This document shows positions 27,831 to 36,402 of a DNA stretch of 64,000 nt, piece by piece. Where the stretch lies: positions 744,001-808,000 of the forward strand of contig NZ_ANFZ01000009.1 of assembly GCF_000331245.1 (NCBI RefSeq), given 5' to 3'. Each line of letters opens with the position of its first letter. Position 1 is the stretch's first letter. Origin of the DNA: Blastomonas sp. AAP53. Its GTDB lineage: Bacteria > Pseudomonadota > Alphaproteobacteria > Sphingomonadales > Sphingomonadaceae. The notes under the pieces were generated by a model, which did not search any database, was not told where the DNA came from, and was given only the letters and a program-made list of their open reading frames with translations. A program made the translations under genes and the position numbers.

Positions 27831-28826
27831 ATGTCGGTATCTGAAGCTCCCCTCATAACCGTTCTGATGAGCGTCTATAACGCCGAGCGCTATGTCGCCG
27901 AGGCGATCCAGAGCATCCTTGGGCAGACCGAGGGGCGCTTCGAGTTTCTGATCGTCAACGATGGCTCGCGCGACGCCTCGGGTTCCATCCTGGATCGCTA
28001 TGCCGCGCAGGACAGCCGGATCCGGGTGATCCATCAGGAAAACCGCGGGCTGATCTTCAGCCTGAACCGCATGCTCGATGAAGCACGCGCGCCGCTGGTC
28101 GCGCGGATGGACAGCGACGATGTGTCCCGGCCCGAGCGTTTTGCCGTGCAGCTGGCCTATATGCAGGCCAACCCGCAGATCGCGGTCCTCGGCACCAATA
28201 CCGACGAGCTCGATGCGGACGGAGCCTTTTTTCCCTGCAGCGACTATCATCCCGAACATTCGGCAGACATCCGCGAGCGGTTGATGGTCGCGAGCACGAT
28301 GTGCCATCCATCGGTCATGATGCGCCGCGATATGATCCGTGCGCTGGGCGGCTATCGCGCGGCCTTCCGCCATTGCGAAGACTATGACCTTTGGCTGCGC
28401 GTCAGTGAGCAGCACGACCTGCACAACCTGCGCGACCGCCTGTTTCTCTATCGCCGCTCGCCTGACCAGGTGAGCGAGAAGCACATCCTGGTGCAGGCGA
28501 TCGGTGCTGCATGCGCCCGCTTTGCCGCTAGAGAACGCCGCGCCGGACGACCCGATCCGTTCGAAGGCGCAACCGAGCTGCCCTCGCTCGATCAGATCGA
28601 TGCGGTGCTGGGTACCCGGAGCGTGGGTTCGGGCATGCGGCTGGAAGTGATCGACAGCATCAAATACTCGCCTGACGCGATGAATGGAGGCGGGCTGGCG
28701 CTGATGAAGGCGCATCTGCGCGAGGGTGGTACCAAGGACGGGTTCTGGCGCACGGCTGTCCGCATGGTGAAATTCGGCATGCTGCCCCAGGCGCTGAACC
28801 TGTCGTTTGATCTGGTGCGCTACTGA
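27831..28826 (+). CDS. Family 2 glycosyltransferase
   Basis: A 331-residue cytosolic GT-A transferase. It begins LITVLMSVYNAERYVAEAIQ, has FEFLIVNDGSRD, and the metal-binding DxD as MDSDD at about 95. No transmembrane helices are visible. It should move a sugar from an activated donor onto an exopolysaccharide, O-antigen or similar acceptor. It stands alone without other polysaccharide genes, so the product is unknown. ATG 27831 is chosen; GTG 27798 is possible. Confidence 0.92.
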   Translation: MSVSEAPLITVLMSVYNAERYVAEAIQSILGQTEGRFEFLIVNDGSRDASGSILDRYAAQDSRIRVIHQENRGLIFSLNRMLDEARAPLVARMDSDDVSRPERFAVQLAYMQANPQIAVLGTNTDELDADGAFFPCSDYHPEHSADIRERLMVASTMCHPSVMMRRDMIRALGGYRAAFRHCEDYDLWLRVSEQHDLHNLRDRLFLYRRSPDQVSEKHILVQAIGAACARFAARERRAGRPDPFEGATELPSLDQIDAVLGTRSVGSGMRLEVIDSIKYSPDAMNGGGLALMKAHLREGGTKDGFWRTAVRMVKFGMLPQALNLSFDLVRY

Positions 28827-28875
28827 CCTGACATTCTCGCGGGTATTTCAAGACGTTAATTCCTGTCACATCGGC

Positions 28876-28892
28876 TGTCCCGGTGAGAGACA
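28876..28892. promoter_or_regulatory. Inverted motif TGTCCC-N5-GAGACA, copy 1
   Basis: A 17-base imperfect inverted repeat that lies 100 bases before the SleB-like hydrolase gene. The same half-sites with the same spacing occur at 30248 in the next intergenic region. It could be an operator; no protein is assigned. Confidence 0.35.
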
Positions 28893-28991
28893 GCGCAAAT
28901 TGCTCGCTGATTTGGTAACCGTTTTGCGCTAGGGCGACGGCTGTGACGGCGATCACGCCGCCTGTATCCAGTCAAGGATAGGTCCTGCTTC

Positions 28992-30098
28992 ATGCCTTCC
29001 GGTTTCTCCCGCTTGCTATCTGCCCAGGGCATGGGTCTGCGCGAGTGGGCGGCATGGCTGCTTGTCGCGCTGCTGGTGTCGCTGGGGGCATCGCAGATCG
29101 TGCGTGCGCAGCGGAGCGACCATCTGGATGATGCCCCGCGCTATCAGCCTGCCGACGGCCTGGCCTTTGAACGCGCGGGGGAAAACTTCCCCGGCTCTGC
29201 CTTCTATTATCTCGACGACAGTGGATCGCTGGTTCAACCGTCGCCGGCGGTGCTCTCCAGCGGCGACATCGGCCTTGGCGCGTCTGGCGCCTTCGTCCGC
29301 GGCGTGATGCTCAGCGGAACGCCCACCGACCAAGCCCGCGCGCTCCAGTGCCTGACTGCGGCGATCTATTACGAAGCGGCGATGGAGCCCGATGCCGGTC
29401 AGCAGGCAGTCGCGCAGGTCGTGCTCAATCGCATGATGCACCCCAGCTACCCCAATACGGTGTGCGGTGTGGTCTATCAGGGGTCGGAGCGGGTTACCGG
29501 ATGCCAGTTCTCTTTCAGCTGTGATGGCGCGATGGCCCGGGCCCCCAGCGCGGTGTATTGGGCGCGCGCGCGCCGCGTCGCGGAACGCGCCCTGTCGGGC
29601 TATGTCTACAGCCCAGTCGGCACCGCCACCCATTATCACACCACCGAAGTGTCGCCTTACTGGGCTCCCAGCCTTGATTTTATCGGCACCATTGGCGCGC
29701 ACCGTTTCTACCGCTGGAAGGGTGCAGCCGGACGCAGCGCTGCGTTCAACACCCGTTATCTGGGCGCTGAACCGTTCCCCGGCCCCAAGCCGCGTGCGGT
29801 GTTGATGCTGGCAGGCGGGAGCGATCCACTCGATCCGCTCGCGCTTGCCAAGGCCTACGAGACGGCGCGGTTGAAGGCCGAGGCAGACAATGCCGTGCAT
29901 CTGGAGTCGCAGCGGCTGGGCCGGGTCGCTCCTGCCGCAGCTCAGGCGCCGGGCGCCTCCCCCAGCCCGGCTTATGCGGCGGATATAGCGCGACGCGGTG
30001 GCGATGCCGTCGTGCGAGGATCGAATCTGCCGGACAACAGCCAGATTCGACCGGAATACCGCAACAGCGGCCAGTGGATTCGCCAACCCGGCACCTGA
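28992..30098 (+). CDS. SleB-like cell wall hydrolase (Hydrolase_2 domain)
   Basis: A 368-residue protein with one N-terminal transmembrane segment (WAAWLLVALLVSLGASQI) and a periplasmic Hydrolase_2 domain (about 115-230). The catalytic Glu lies in IYYEAAMEPD, and CQFSFSCDG and ATHYHTTEVSPYW are typical family blocks. It should cleave peptidoglycan glycan strands. The C-terminal third is Ala/Gly-rich and probably unstructured. It precedes the CHASE2-EAL gene on the same strand, 428 bases away. Confidence 0.92.
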   Translation: MPSGFSRLLSAQGMGLREWAAWLLVALLVSLGASQIVRAQRSDHLDDAPRYQPADGLAFERAGENFPGSAFYYLDDSGSLVQPSPAVLSSGDIGLGASGAFVRGVMLSGTPTDQARALQCLTAAIYYEAAMEPDAGQQAVAQVVLNRMMHPSYPNTVCGVVYQGSERVTGCQFSFSCDGAMARAPSAVYWARARRVAERALSGYVYSPVGTATHYHTTEVSPYWAPSLDFIGTIGAHRFYRWKGAAGRSAAFNTRYLGAEPFPGPKPRAVLMLAGGSDPLDPLALAKAYETARLKAEADNAVHLESQRLGRVAPAAAQAPGASPSPAYAADIARRGGDAVVRGSNLPDNSQIRPEYRNSGQWIRQPGT

Positions 30099-30526
30099 TC
30101 GCCCGGTTGCCCTTCCCTTCCTGGCGCCTTTACCAATCCCCTTTGAAACCTGCCGTGTTTACCATAGCCGGCAACCAGCTTCGCCAAAGCGCGATTAGCT
30201 TCTGTGCGGCTAAGGTCGGTAATCAGCAGATTAACCGCGCTGTCGCATGTCCCATAATGAGACAGCACAGCACGGCGGCAGGGCACGGCAAAGCTGCGGC
30301 TCGGCTGTGTCGTCCTGCCCATTTGGTTCAACATAAAACGCTTATAGATCGAGAGGTTAGGACAGCGAAGGGGGAAAAATACAGCGCAGAGCGGGCGCGG
30401 CTGGAGTGCTCATCGCCGACTGAATGCCGGGCTTCGCCAGGATTTTACATGAATCCGCCGATCCGGTGCAAATTTGCACTTAGTTAACCCCCTGCGCGGT
30501 AAGACGGTTTACGAGGAAGTAACCAA
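30099..30526. other. Long intergenic region without a recognised gene
   Basis: This 428-base stretch has AT-rich patches and no convincing reading frame on either strand. It holds the second copy of TGTCCC-N5-GAGACA at 30248. The last 60 bases are AT-rich and end in GAGGAAG before the CHASE2-EAL start, so promoter elements for that gene are likely here but cannot be pinned down. Confidence 0.7.
30248..30264. promoter_or_regulatory. Inverted motif TGTCCC-N5-GAGACA, copy 2
   Basis: A 17-base near palindrome (TGTCCCAT and ATGAGACA arms, seven of eight matching) lying 263 bases before the CHASE2-EAL gene. The motif matches copy 1 at 28876 in both half-sites and spacing. Confidence 0.35.
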
Positions 30527-32845
30527 ATGAAGTCTGTCGCCACTCGTACCAGCAAAGGCCCGGCCAACCCGATGCGCATCCTGCTCATCTGGACGCTGGT
30601 ATCTGGCCTGCTGTTCGGGCTGGCAGAGTTTGGCGCACCGCTCGACGATGTATTTCGGGTCGCGCGCAACAAGTTTCGCGAACACGATGCCAGCGGCCAG
30701 GTGGTGGTCGTGGGAATCGATAGCGCCGCCCAGCAGGAACTCGGCGACTGGCCATGGCCCGCAGACCGCTATGCACGGATGGTCGAGCAACTGGGCAACG
30801 CTGGTGCCCGCAACATCTATTTCGATTTTCCTCTCAATGTCAGCAAGGACGACGTCCACCTGAAGCTGCTTGCCAGCACCATGGCAAAGCTCGACGGCAA
30901 GGTTCACATTGCCGCCAATTTTGCACCTGAAACCGCTGAGAACGAAAAAACCCAGCTGTTGCCGCTACCACAGCTCCGCAATGTCACAAGCCTGATCAAC
31001 ACCAACGTGCGGACCAATGGCTTCAACACAGTCTGGACTGTTCCGTACAGCAACCGCGTCGCCGGTATTCCCGTTCCTTCGCTCGCTTCTGCGGTCTCGG
31101 ACGAAACCGGGGGCGCCGCCGAGGCTTTCCCGATCGACTATTCGATCAACATGGACTCGCTCCCGTATATCAGCGCGGCGCAGGTTCTGCGGTCCAATGC
31201 CAGCATACCCGCCGTCAAGAACCGCGACGTCGTGATAGGCACCAATGCAACGGGCATTGGCAACCGATACGCGGTTCCTGGCAATCGCCCCGCTGCCAGT
31301 GTCTTCGTGTCTGCGCTTGCTGCAGAAACGCTGCTGGCCCAGCGCCCGGTGCAATACGGCTGGTGGTGGCCATTTGCGATTGCTTTGGGGGTCTGTGCCC
31401 TGATGCTGCGCGTATCGCGCAGCAGACTCGTGCTGGGCATGCTCATCCTGCTGCCCATCTGCTCGATCGGCCTGCCGCTGGCGCTGGAAAGTCTGGGCTA
31501 TTTTACCTCCATCATGCCAGCCACGATCCTGATGCTGGGCTCGATGGGGCATCTCGCCTGGAGGCTGCACCGTCAGCGCTACGATGAGCGCGGCATGATC
31601 AACGAAGTGTCGGGCCAACCCAATCTCAACGCATTGCGGGCGCTCGGCACAGACAGCCAGGACGGGCTGATCGCGGCACGCATCCACAATTATGCCGAAG
31701 CCGCAACCGCGCTGCCCGCCGCTGCAGAAAAGGAGCTGGTCGACCAGATCATCATGCGCCTGTCGCTCGGCAATGGCGGATGCAAGGTCTATCAGGGCGA
31801 CGAAGGCATCTTCATGTGGCTGATTCCCGCATCGTCGATCAACAATGTCGGCGACCAGCTGGCCGGGTTGAGCGCCATTTTCCGCAGCCCCGCCAACATC
31901 TCGGGCCGACTGATCGATCTTGGCATTGCCTTTGGTGTGGATGCCGATCCGGGTCGATCGATCCAGAGCCGTATGTCGAGCGCCCTGCTGGCGTGTCAGG
32001 AAGCCCAGAATGCCGGCGAACACTGGCGCGTTTACGACCCTACCAAGCTGGAGGCGACCGAATGGCGCGTGACCATGCTGGGCGAGCTGGATGCGGCCAT
32101 CGACAACGGCGAAGTGTGGGTCGCTTTCCAGCCCAAGCTGGATCTGCTCTCTGGCGAGATCTGCGGCGCCGAGGCACTCGTCCGCTGGACGCACCCTGAA
32201 AAGGGTCCGATCAATCCCGAAGAGTTCATCACAGCCGCCGAACGCCATGACCGAATCGAGAAGCTGACCGAGCATGTGCTGAACCGCGCCGTGCAGGTTG
32301 CATCCCGCCTCAACCGGGATGGCAGGAAATTCGATATGGCGGTAAACCTGTCACCCAGGCTGATCGGCCACGCAAACCTGAAACCCATGGTGATCCAGAC
32401 CCTCCGCCGCCATGGCCTGGCTGCGGAACGGCTGATCCTGGAGATCACCGAAACCGCAGCCATGTCGAGCGCTGAAGCTGCGATGCAGGAGCTGCGCGAC
32501 CTGCGCAGCATTGGCCTGCAGCTATCCATCGACGATTACGGCACAGGCTTTTCCACGCTCGACTATCTCAAACGCTGCCCCGCGACAGAGCTCAAGATCG
32601 ACCGCAGTTTTGTTCGCATGCTGGTGAGCAGCCGCTCTGACCGGATCATGGTCAACTCGACGATCGAACTGGCGCATTCGCTGGGCGAGGAAGTGGTGGC
32701 CGAAGGCGTCGAGGATAACGAAACGTTGCAATTGCTCGGCCAGATGGGCTGCGACAAGGCGCAGGGCTATCTGATCGCACGGCCGATGCCATATGAGGCG
32801 CTGATCGACTATCTGGCGAATTATTCCTCAGCGAAAGCCGCCTGA
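30527..32845 (+). CDS. CHASE2-degenerate GGDEF-EAL protein, probable cyclic-di-GMP phosphodiesterase
   Basis: A 772-residue membrane protein. An N-terminal CHASE2-like extracellular sensor (about 35-270, with VVVVGIDSAAQQELGDWPWPAD) is followed by about three transmembrane helices (280-350), a degenerate GGDEF domain and a C-terminal EAL domain. The GGDEF site is replaced by QGDEG, so the cyclase is probably dead; the EAL motif (GAEALVRW) and DDYGTGFST are intact, so hydrolysis is the likely activity. GAGGAAG is present before the start. Confidence 0.92.
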   Translation: MKSVATRTSKGPANPMRILLIWTLVSGLLFGLAEFGAPLDDVFRVARNKFREHDASGQVVVVGIDSAAQQELGDWPWPADRYARMVEQLGNAGARNIYFDFPLNVSKDDVHLKLLASTMAKLDGKVHIAANFAPETAENEKTQLLPLPQLRNVTSLINTNVRTNGFNTVWTVPYSNRVAGIPVPSLASAVSDETGGAAEAFPIDYSINMDSLPYISAAQVLRSNASIPAVKNRDVVIGTNATGIGNRYAVPGNRPAASVFVSALAAETLLAQRPVQYGWWWPFAIALGVCALMLRVSRSRLVLGMLILLPICSIGLPLALESLGYFTSIMPATILMLGSMGHLAWRLHRQRYDERGMINEVSGQPNLNALRALGTDSQDGLIAARIHNYAEAATALPAAAEKELVDQIIMRLSLGNGGCKVYQGDEGIFMWLIPASSINNVGDQLAGLSAIFRSPANISGRLIDLGIAFGVDADPGRSIQSRMSSALLACQEAQNAGEHWRVYDPTKLEATEWRVTMLGELDAAIDNGEVWVAFQPKLDLLSGEICGAEALVRWTHPEKGPINPEEFITAAERHDRIEKLTEHVLNRAVQVASRLNRDGRKFDMAVNLSPRLIGHANLKPMVIQTLRRHGLAAERLILEITETAAMSSAEAAMQELRDLRSIGLQLSIDDYGTGFSTLDYLKRCPATELKIDRSFVRMLVSSRSDRIMVNSTIELAHSLGEEVVAEGVEDNETLQLLGQMGCDKAQGYLIARPMPYEALIDYLANYSSAKAA

Positions 32846-33019
32846 GCAGCGTTCGCTGCCCCGCCGGTACTCCCCATTCTGCACCGGTACAGTCACGTCC
32901 GATCACGCAACCGGCTTGGCTGCGACATCCTGTGTTAACCTCTTGTTGAGCAATTTACATTCTGTTAGCCTTGTTTTGGGCGCGTATCGTATTCGCGCTC
33001 AAATAAGGAGTGCTAAAAA

Positions 33020-33088
33020 ATGGCAAAGCGTACCAAACAGCCTGCACGCGGCTTCTGGGATTGGCTCATGGGCGGCGGCTGGAACTAA
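33020..33088 (+). CDS. Small 22-residue tryptophan-rich peptide gene
   Basis: ATG at 33020 is preceded by AAGGAG at 33005-33010 with ideal nine-base spacing, and the stop at 33086 is followed within 31 bases by a perfect 12-bp terminator. The N-terminal half is basic (KRTKQPAR) and the C-terminal half is hydrophobic with three Trp (FWDWLMGGGW). The layout SD-ORF-terminator argues for a real short gene. A TTAA-N7-TTGA site resembling a CtrA box lies at 32935-32949. Function unknown; membrane-interacting peptide or leader are both possible. Confidence 0.6.
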   Translation: MAKRTKQPARGFWDWLMGGGWN

Positions 33089-33118
33089 TTCGGAAGATTT
33101 TTCCGTAATTTCAACCGG

Positions 33119-33151
33119 ATGGCCTCGGCTGCAAAGCCGAGGCCATTTTTT
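33119..33151 (+). terminator. Rho-independent terminator after the small peptide gene
   Basis: ATGGCCTCGGCT and AGCCGAGGCCAT form a perfect 12-bp stem with a GCAA loop, followed by a T-run. It belongs to the small-peptide transcript; the next gene is on the other strand and ends 175 bases further on. Confidence 0.92.
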
Positions 33152-33326
33152 GTGCGGACGGATGCGCTCGCCGGAAGGCGCGGTTTCATCGCACTAATGT
33201 TCAAGCAAGAACGACGCTGATGCCAAGCAACGGGGCATGCCGTTCCGCAACTGGCGATTCGAGATCGCCGACGAAACTGTAAACCAGCCCAATTAGAACC
33301 GCGCGTTTACTCTACGGCAGATAAAG

Positions 33327-34610
33327 CTACTTGCGCTGAAAATTCGGCGCGCGTTTTTCGAGGATCGCATCGATCGCTTCGCGATGGTCATCCATCTGCT
33401 GGAGCACGCCTTGCCAGATCGCCGCCTGATCGAGATGTTCGGCCAGCGAGACATCGCGCGCGTCCTTGATCAGCCTCTTGGTCTTGCGGATTGCTGCGGG
33501 CGGAAACTGGGCGACCATGCGCGCCAGTTCCATCGCACGCGGCATCAATTCCGCAGCCGGCACGACTTCGGAGACAAGGCCGTATAGCTCGGCCTTGGCA
33601 GCATTGATAAACTCACCGGTCAGCATCATCTGGCTGGCTTTGGCCAGTCCGACGATCCGCGGCAACAGCCAAGCCCCGCCATCACCCGGAATGATCCCCA
33701 CGCGCAGGAAGCTTTCGGCAAAAACCGCATCGTCTGCAGCGATTCGGATATCGGCCATGCAGGCCAGATCGCAGCCCGCCCCGATCGCATGCCCGCGCAC
33801 CGCAGCGATCACCGGAACAGACATGCGGTCCATGGTCAGCGGAATGCGCTGGATCTGCGTCTTGTACCAGTTTTCGAGCTCCATCGGGCTCATGTGCTGC
33901 TCAGCCGTCAGCGCCTTGATCTGCTTGATGTTGCCCCCCGAACAGAAGCCCGGCCCATCCCCGGTCAGCACGACGCAATCGATACCGGGGTCGGCATCGG
34001 CCACCTCCAGCGCGGCGACGAGCGCGCCGATCACCTCTTCGGACAGCGCATTGCGCGTTTCGGGCCGGTTGAGCGTGATGGTCGCGATCCGATCCTCGAC
34101 CGCATATCGCACCGGCGGCGATGGTGCATCGGCCTCGCGCGCGATCCGGTCCGCGTAGGTGCCGCCGTGGAAAAGCAAGGGCGGCCTGCCCTCGCTCTCG
34201 TAATCGATGACCTCGCCCACCATGATCACATGATCGCCGCCCTCGTAAAGGTGCCGCGTGTTGCACACCAGACGCGCCGAGCAGCCGGGAATGCGTGGCG
34301 GGCCAGTGTCGCCGAAGTCCAGCCCTGCGAACTTGTCTTCGGCGCGTGAGGCAAACCGGTTCGAGAGTTCATCCTGATCGCTTGCAAGAATATGGACCGC
34401 GAACTGACCCGCCTGTTCGAACGCCGCCATGGAACGCGCCGAGCGCGCCAGCGACCACAGGACCAGCGGTGGATCGAGCGAGACGGAATTGAAGCTGTTG
34501 GCCGTGACGCCCACGGCCCTGCCTTCGGCATCGCGGGTGGTAACGATGGTGACGCCGGTGGCGAACTGCCCCAGTGCATTGCGATAGGTTCTTGGATCGA
34601 AATGGGCCAT
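33327..34610 (-). CDS. Fusion of flavin reductase domain with crotonase (enoyl-CoA hydratase/isomerase)
   Basis: A 427-residue two-domain protein. Residues 5-155 form a flavin reductase-like domain (ALGQFATGVTIVTT, VTANSFNSVSLDPPLV, FAVHILASDQDELSNRFA). Residues 168-427 form a crotonase with oxyanion-hole blocks FCSGGNIK (about 222-228) and RGHAIGAGC (272-280). The two Glu of classical hydratases appear replaced (Asp 281 and Phe 301 by eye), and IPGDGGAWLLPR resembles PaaG-type isomerases. The two are joined by a short linker with no stop or frameshift. The domains normally occur on separate proteins; function unknown. Confidence 0.9.
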   Translation of the reverse strand: MAHFDPRTYRNALGQFATGVTIVTTRDAEGRAVGVTANSFNSVSLDPPLVLWSLARSARSMAAFEQAGQFAVHILASDQDELSNRFASRAEDKFAGLDFGDTGPPRIPGCSARLVCNTRHLYEGGDHVIMVGEVIDYESEGRPPLLFHGGTYADRIAREADAPSPPVRYAVEDRIATITLNRPETRNALSEEVIGALVAALEVADADPGIDCVVLTGDGPGFCSGGNIKQIKALTAEQHMSPMELENWYKTQIQRIPLTMDRMSVPVIAAVRGHAIGAGCDLACMADIRIAADDAVFAESFLRVGIIPGDGGAWLLPRIVGLAKASQMMLTGEFINAAKAELYGLVSEVVPAAELMPRAMELARMVAQFPPAAIRKTKRLIKDARDVSLAEHLDQAAIWQGVLQQMDDHREAIDAILEKRAPNFQRK

Positions 34611-34745
34611 GCATGGGGATTAGCCGCACTCGCAGACCGGGCGCAATGGCCAAAGCGGTCATCGCTGCCCGACAATTCGCTTGGTCGCCTGCCGGGCGAT
34701 CGGTAAACAGGAGATCGGCAGAAAACAGCGGGGGCGGCCAGAGCG

Positions 34746-35885
34746 ATGAGTGGCGAATTTGAAGCAGCAGGCGCGATTGCCGAGGGCGGGCTATGGGCCC
34801 GCGCTGCTGAACCGAACGCCGGGGAAGCCACGGCACAAGGCCATGGCAAATGCCTCAACTGCGCAACGGTGCTCACCGGGCCGCATTGCCATCAATGCGG
34901 CCAGGCCGGCCATGTCCATCGTTCGTTCTCGGCGTTCTGGCACGATATCCTGCACGGCGTCCTGCATTTCGACGGCAAGTTCTGGAACACGCTGCCCCTG
35001 CTGGTGTGGAAGCCGGGGCATCTGACGCGGCGCTATATCCATGGCGAGCGCGCCAAGTTCATCAGCCCGATGGCGCTGTTCCTGTTCTCCATCTTCATGA
35101 TGTTCGCCGTCTTTTCCTATGTCGGCTCGCCCGGCTCGGCAGACAGCGCCAAGGACGTGGTCACCGCCGATGGCGTCAAGGTTACCGGCTGGCGCGAAGG
35201 CATGCAGGCCGGGATGGTCAGGCTGGAGGCGCAGATCGAAGAAAAAACCAAGGCGATGCAGGCTCTTGGTGAAAACGATCCTGGTGCCAAAGCGCTGGCA
35301 GCAGAGGTGCGGGAGCTCAAGGCCCAGGTCAACGGCCTGTCCTTCGCGACCGAAGGCAAGGCGCGCTACCCTGATGTCCTCAACAATGGTGACGGCGAGG
35401 ACGCAAGCCAGTTCGATCTGGGAGGAGAGGTCGACACCGGGTGGGAAGGCTTTGACAGGCTGGTCAACAAGCTGGCGGCAAAGGCCAACAAGAACCCTGA
35501 GCTGCTGCTCTACAAGCTGCAGTCCAACGGCTACAAATTTGCCTGGCTGCTGATCCCGCTATCGATCCCGTTCGTCTGGCTGGCCACACTCGGCAAGCGC
35601 GGCCACCGGTTTTATGATCACGCGGTGTTCACCACCTATTCGATCGCGTTCATGTCGCTGTTGTTCATCGTCGTGACACTGGCCAGCAAGTTCAATATCG
35701 CGCCCGGGTTTGTTACGGCTGCGGCGGTTTTCTACGCGCCGTTCCACATGTACCGGCAGTTGCGCCATGCCTATGGCTCATCGCGTGTAGGTGCAATGCT
35801 CCGGCTGGCGGTGCTGCTCACCTGCACCATCTTCGTCGTGACGGAGTTCATGATGATCCTCGTCAGCCTGGGCCTGATGGGCTGA
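34746..35885 (+). CDS. DUF3667 domain membrane protein
   Basis: A 379-residue protein with an N-terminal zinc-ribbon-like segment (KCLNCATVLTGPHCHQCGQ, about 36-54) followed by the DUF3667 block HGERAKFISPMALFLFSIF. About three or four hydrophobic segments occur: one at about 100-120, then several after 255. A charged coiled-coil-like region (about 155-200, KTKAMQALGEND) lies between them. The function is unknown; the family is common in sphingomonads. It converges on the thioesterase gene. Confidence 0.85.
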   Translation: MSGEFEAAGAIAEGGLWARAAEPNAGEATAQGHGKCLNCATVLTGPHCHQCGQAGHVHRSFSAFWHDILHGVLHFDGKFWNTLPLLVWKPGHLTRRYIHGERAKFISPMALFLFSIFMMFAVFSYVGSPGSADSAKDVVTADGVKVTGWREGMQAGMVRLEAQIEEKTKAMQALGENDPGAKALAAEVRELKAQVNGLSFATEGKARYPDVLNNGDGEDASQFDLGGEVDTGWEGFDRLVNKLAAKANKNPELLLYKLQSNGYKFAWLLIPLSIPFVWLATLGKRGHRFYDHAVFTTYSIAFMSLLFIVVTLASKFNIAPGFVTAAAVFYAPFHMYRQLRHAYGSSRVGAMLRLAVLLTCTIFVVTEFMMILVSLGLMG

Positions 35886-35898
35886 CCAGACGGCGCGT

Positions 35899-36303
35899 TC
35901 AGCTTCCGAAGAAGCGCCGCTTGATATCCTCGGCCAGCCGCGCGGGGCGCAGCGTCTCGGCATCAAGGCAGCACCAGCTCGATTTCACCTCGGCCAGAAC
36001 GTCCTCGCCGCGCCGGATGATGGTCTCGTAAAACGCGCGTGCGCCGTGCACCTTTTCCAGCACCACGGTGGCGATCACCTGATCGTCCAGAAACGCCGGC
36101 TTGCGATAGGTGATCTCGTGCTTCAGCGCGACCCACAGATGCTCTGCCACTGCCTGCGGCGGGGCGATGTTCTGCCAGTGGGCAACGACCGCATCCTGCA
36201 CCCATTTGAGGTAATGGGCATTGTTCACATGCCCCATGAAATCAATCTCTGAGGCATCGACCGAAATCGGGTGGTGGTGGCTTATGGCATTGGGGTTTGT
36301 CAT
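35899..36303 (-). CDS. Acyl-CoA thioesterase, 4HBT family (YbgC-like)
   Basis: A 134-residue hot-dog fold protein. The catalytic block SEIDFMGHVNNAHYLKWVQDA has the Asp and the HVNN region, and the family's second half, SSWCCLDAETLRP, is present. It should hydrolyse a short- or medium-chain acyl-CoA. It sits 100 bases after the TonB receptor gene on the same strand; its start at 36303 gives the conserved N-terminal length. Confidence 0.9.
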   Translation of the reverse strand: MTNPNAISHHHPISVDASEIDFMGHVNNAHYLKWVQDAVVAHWQNIAPPQAVAEHLWVALKHEITYRKPAFLDDQVIATVVLEKVHGARAFYETIIRRGEDVLAEVKSSWCCLDAETLRPARLAEDIKRRFFGS

Positions 36304-36402
36304 CAGGGCCCAGTGTAGCTGGTGTCAGCAGTTTACGGAAGCGGAAATGCCGCAGACCATCACTGGCCCACGGCATTTCCACGACCCGGAATGCTGCGCT
36401 GT

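Noticed and set aside
32935-32949. CtrA box before the small peptide gene
   Set aside because: TTAA-N7-TTGA has one mismatch to TTAA-N7-TTAA and is a single short match in an AT-rich stretch, so it is mentioned but not annotated.
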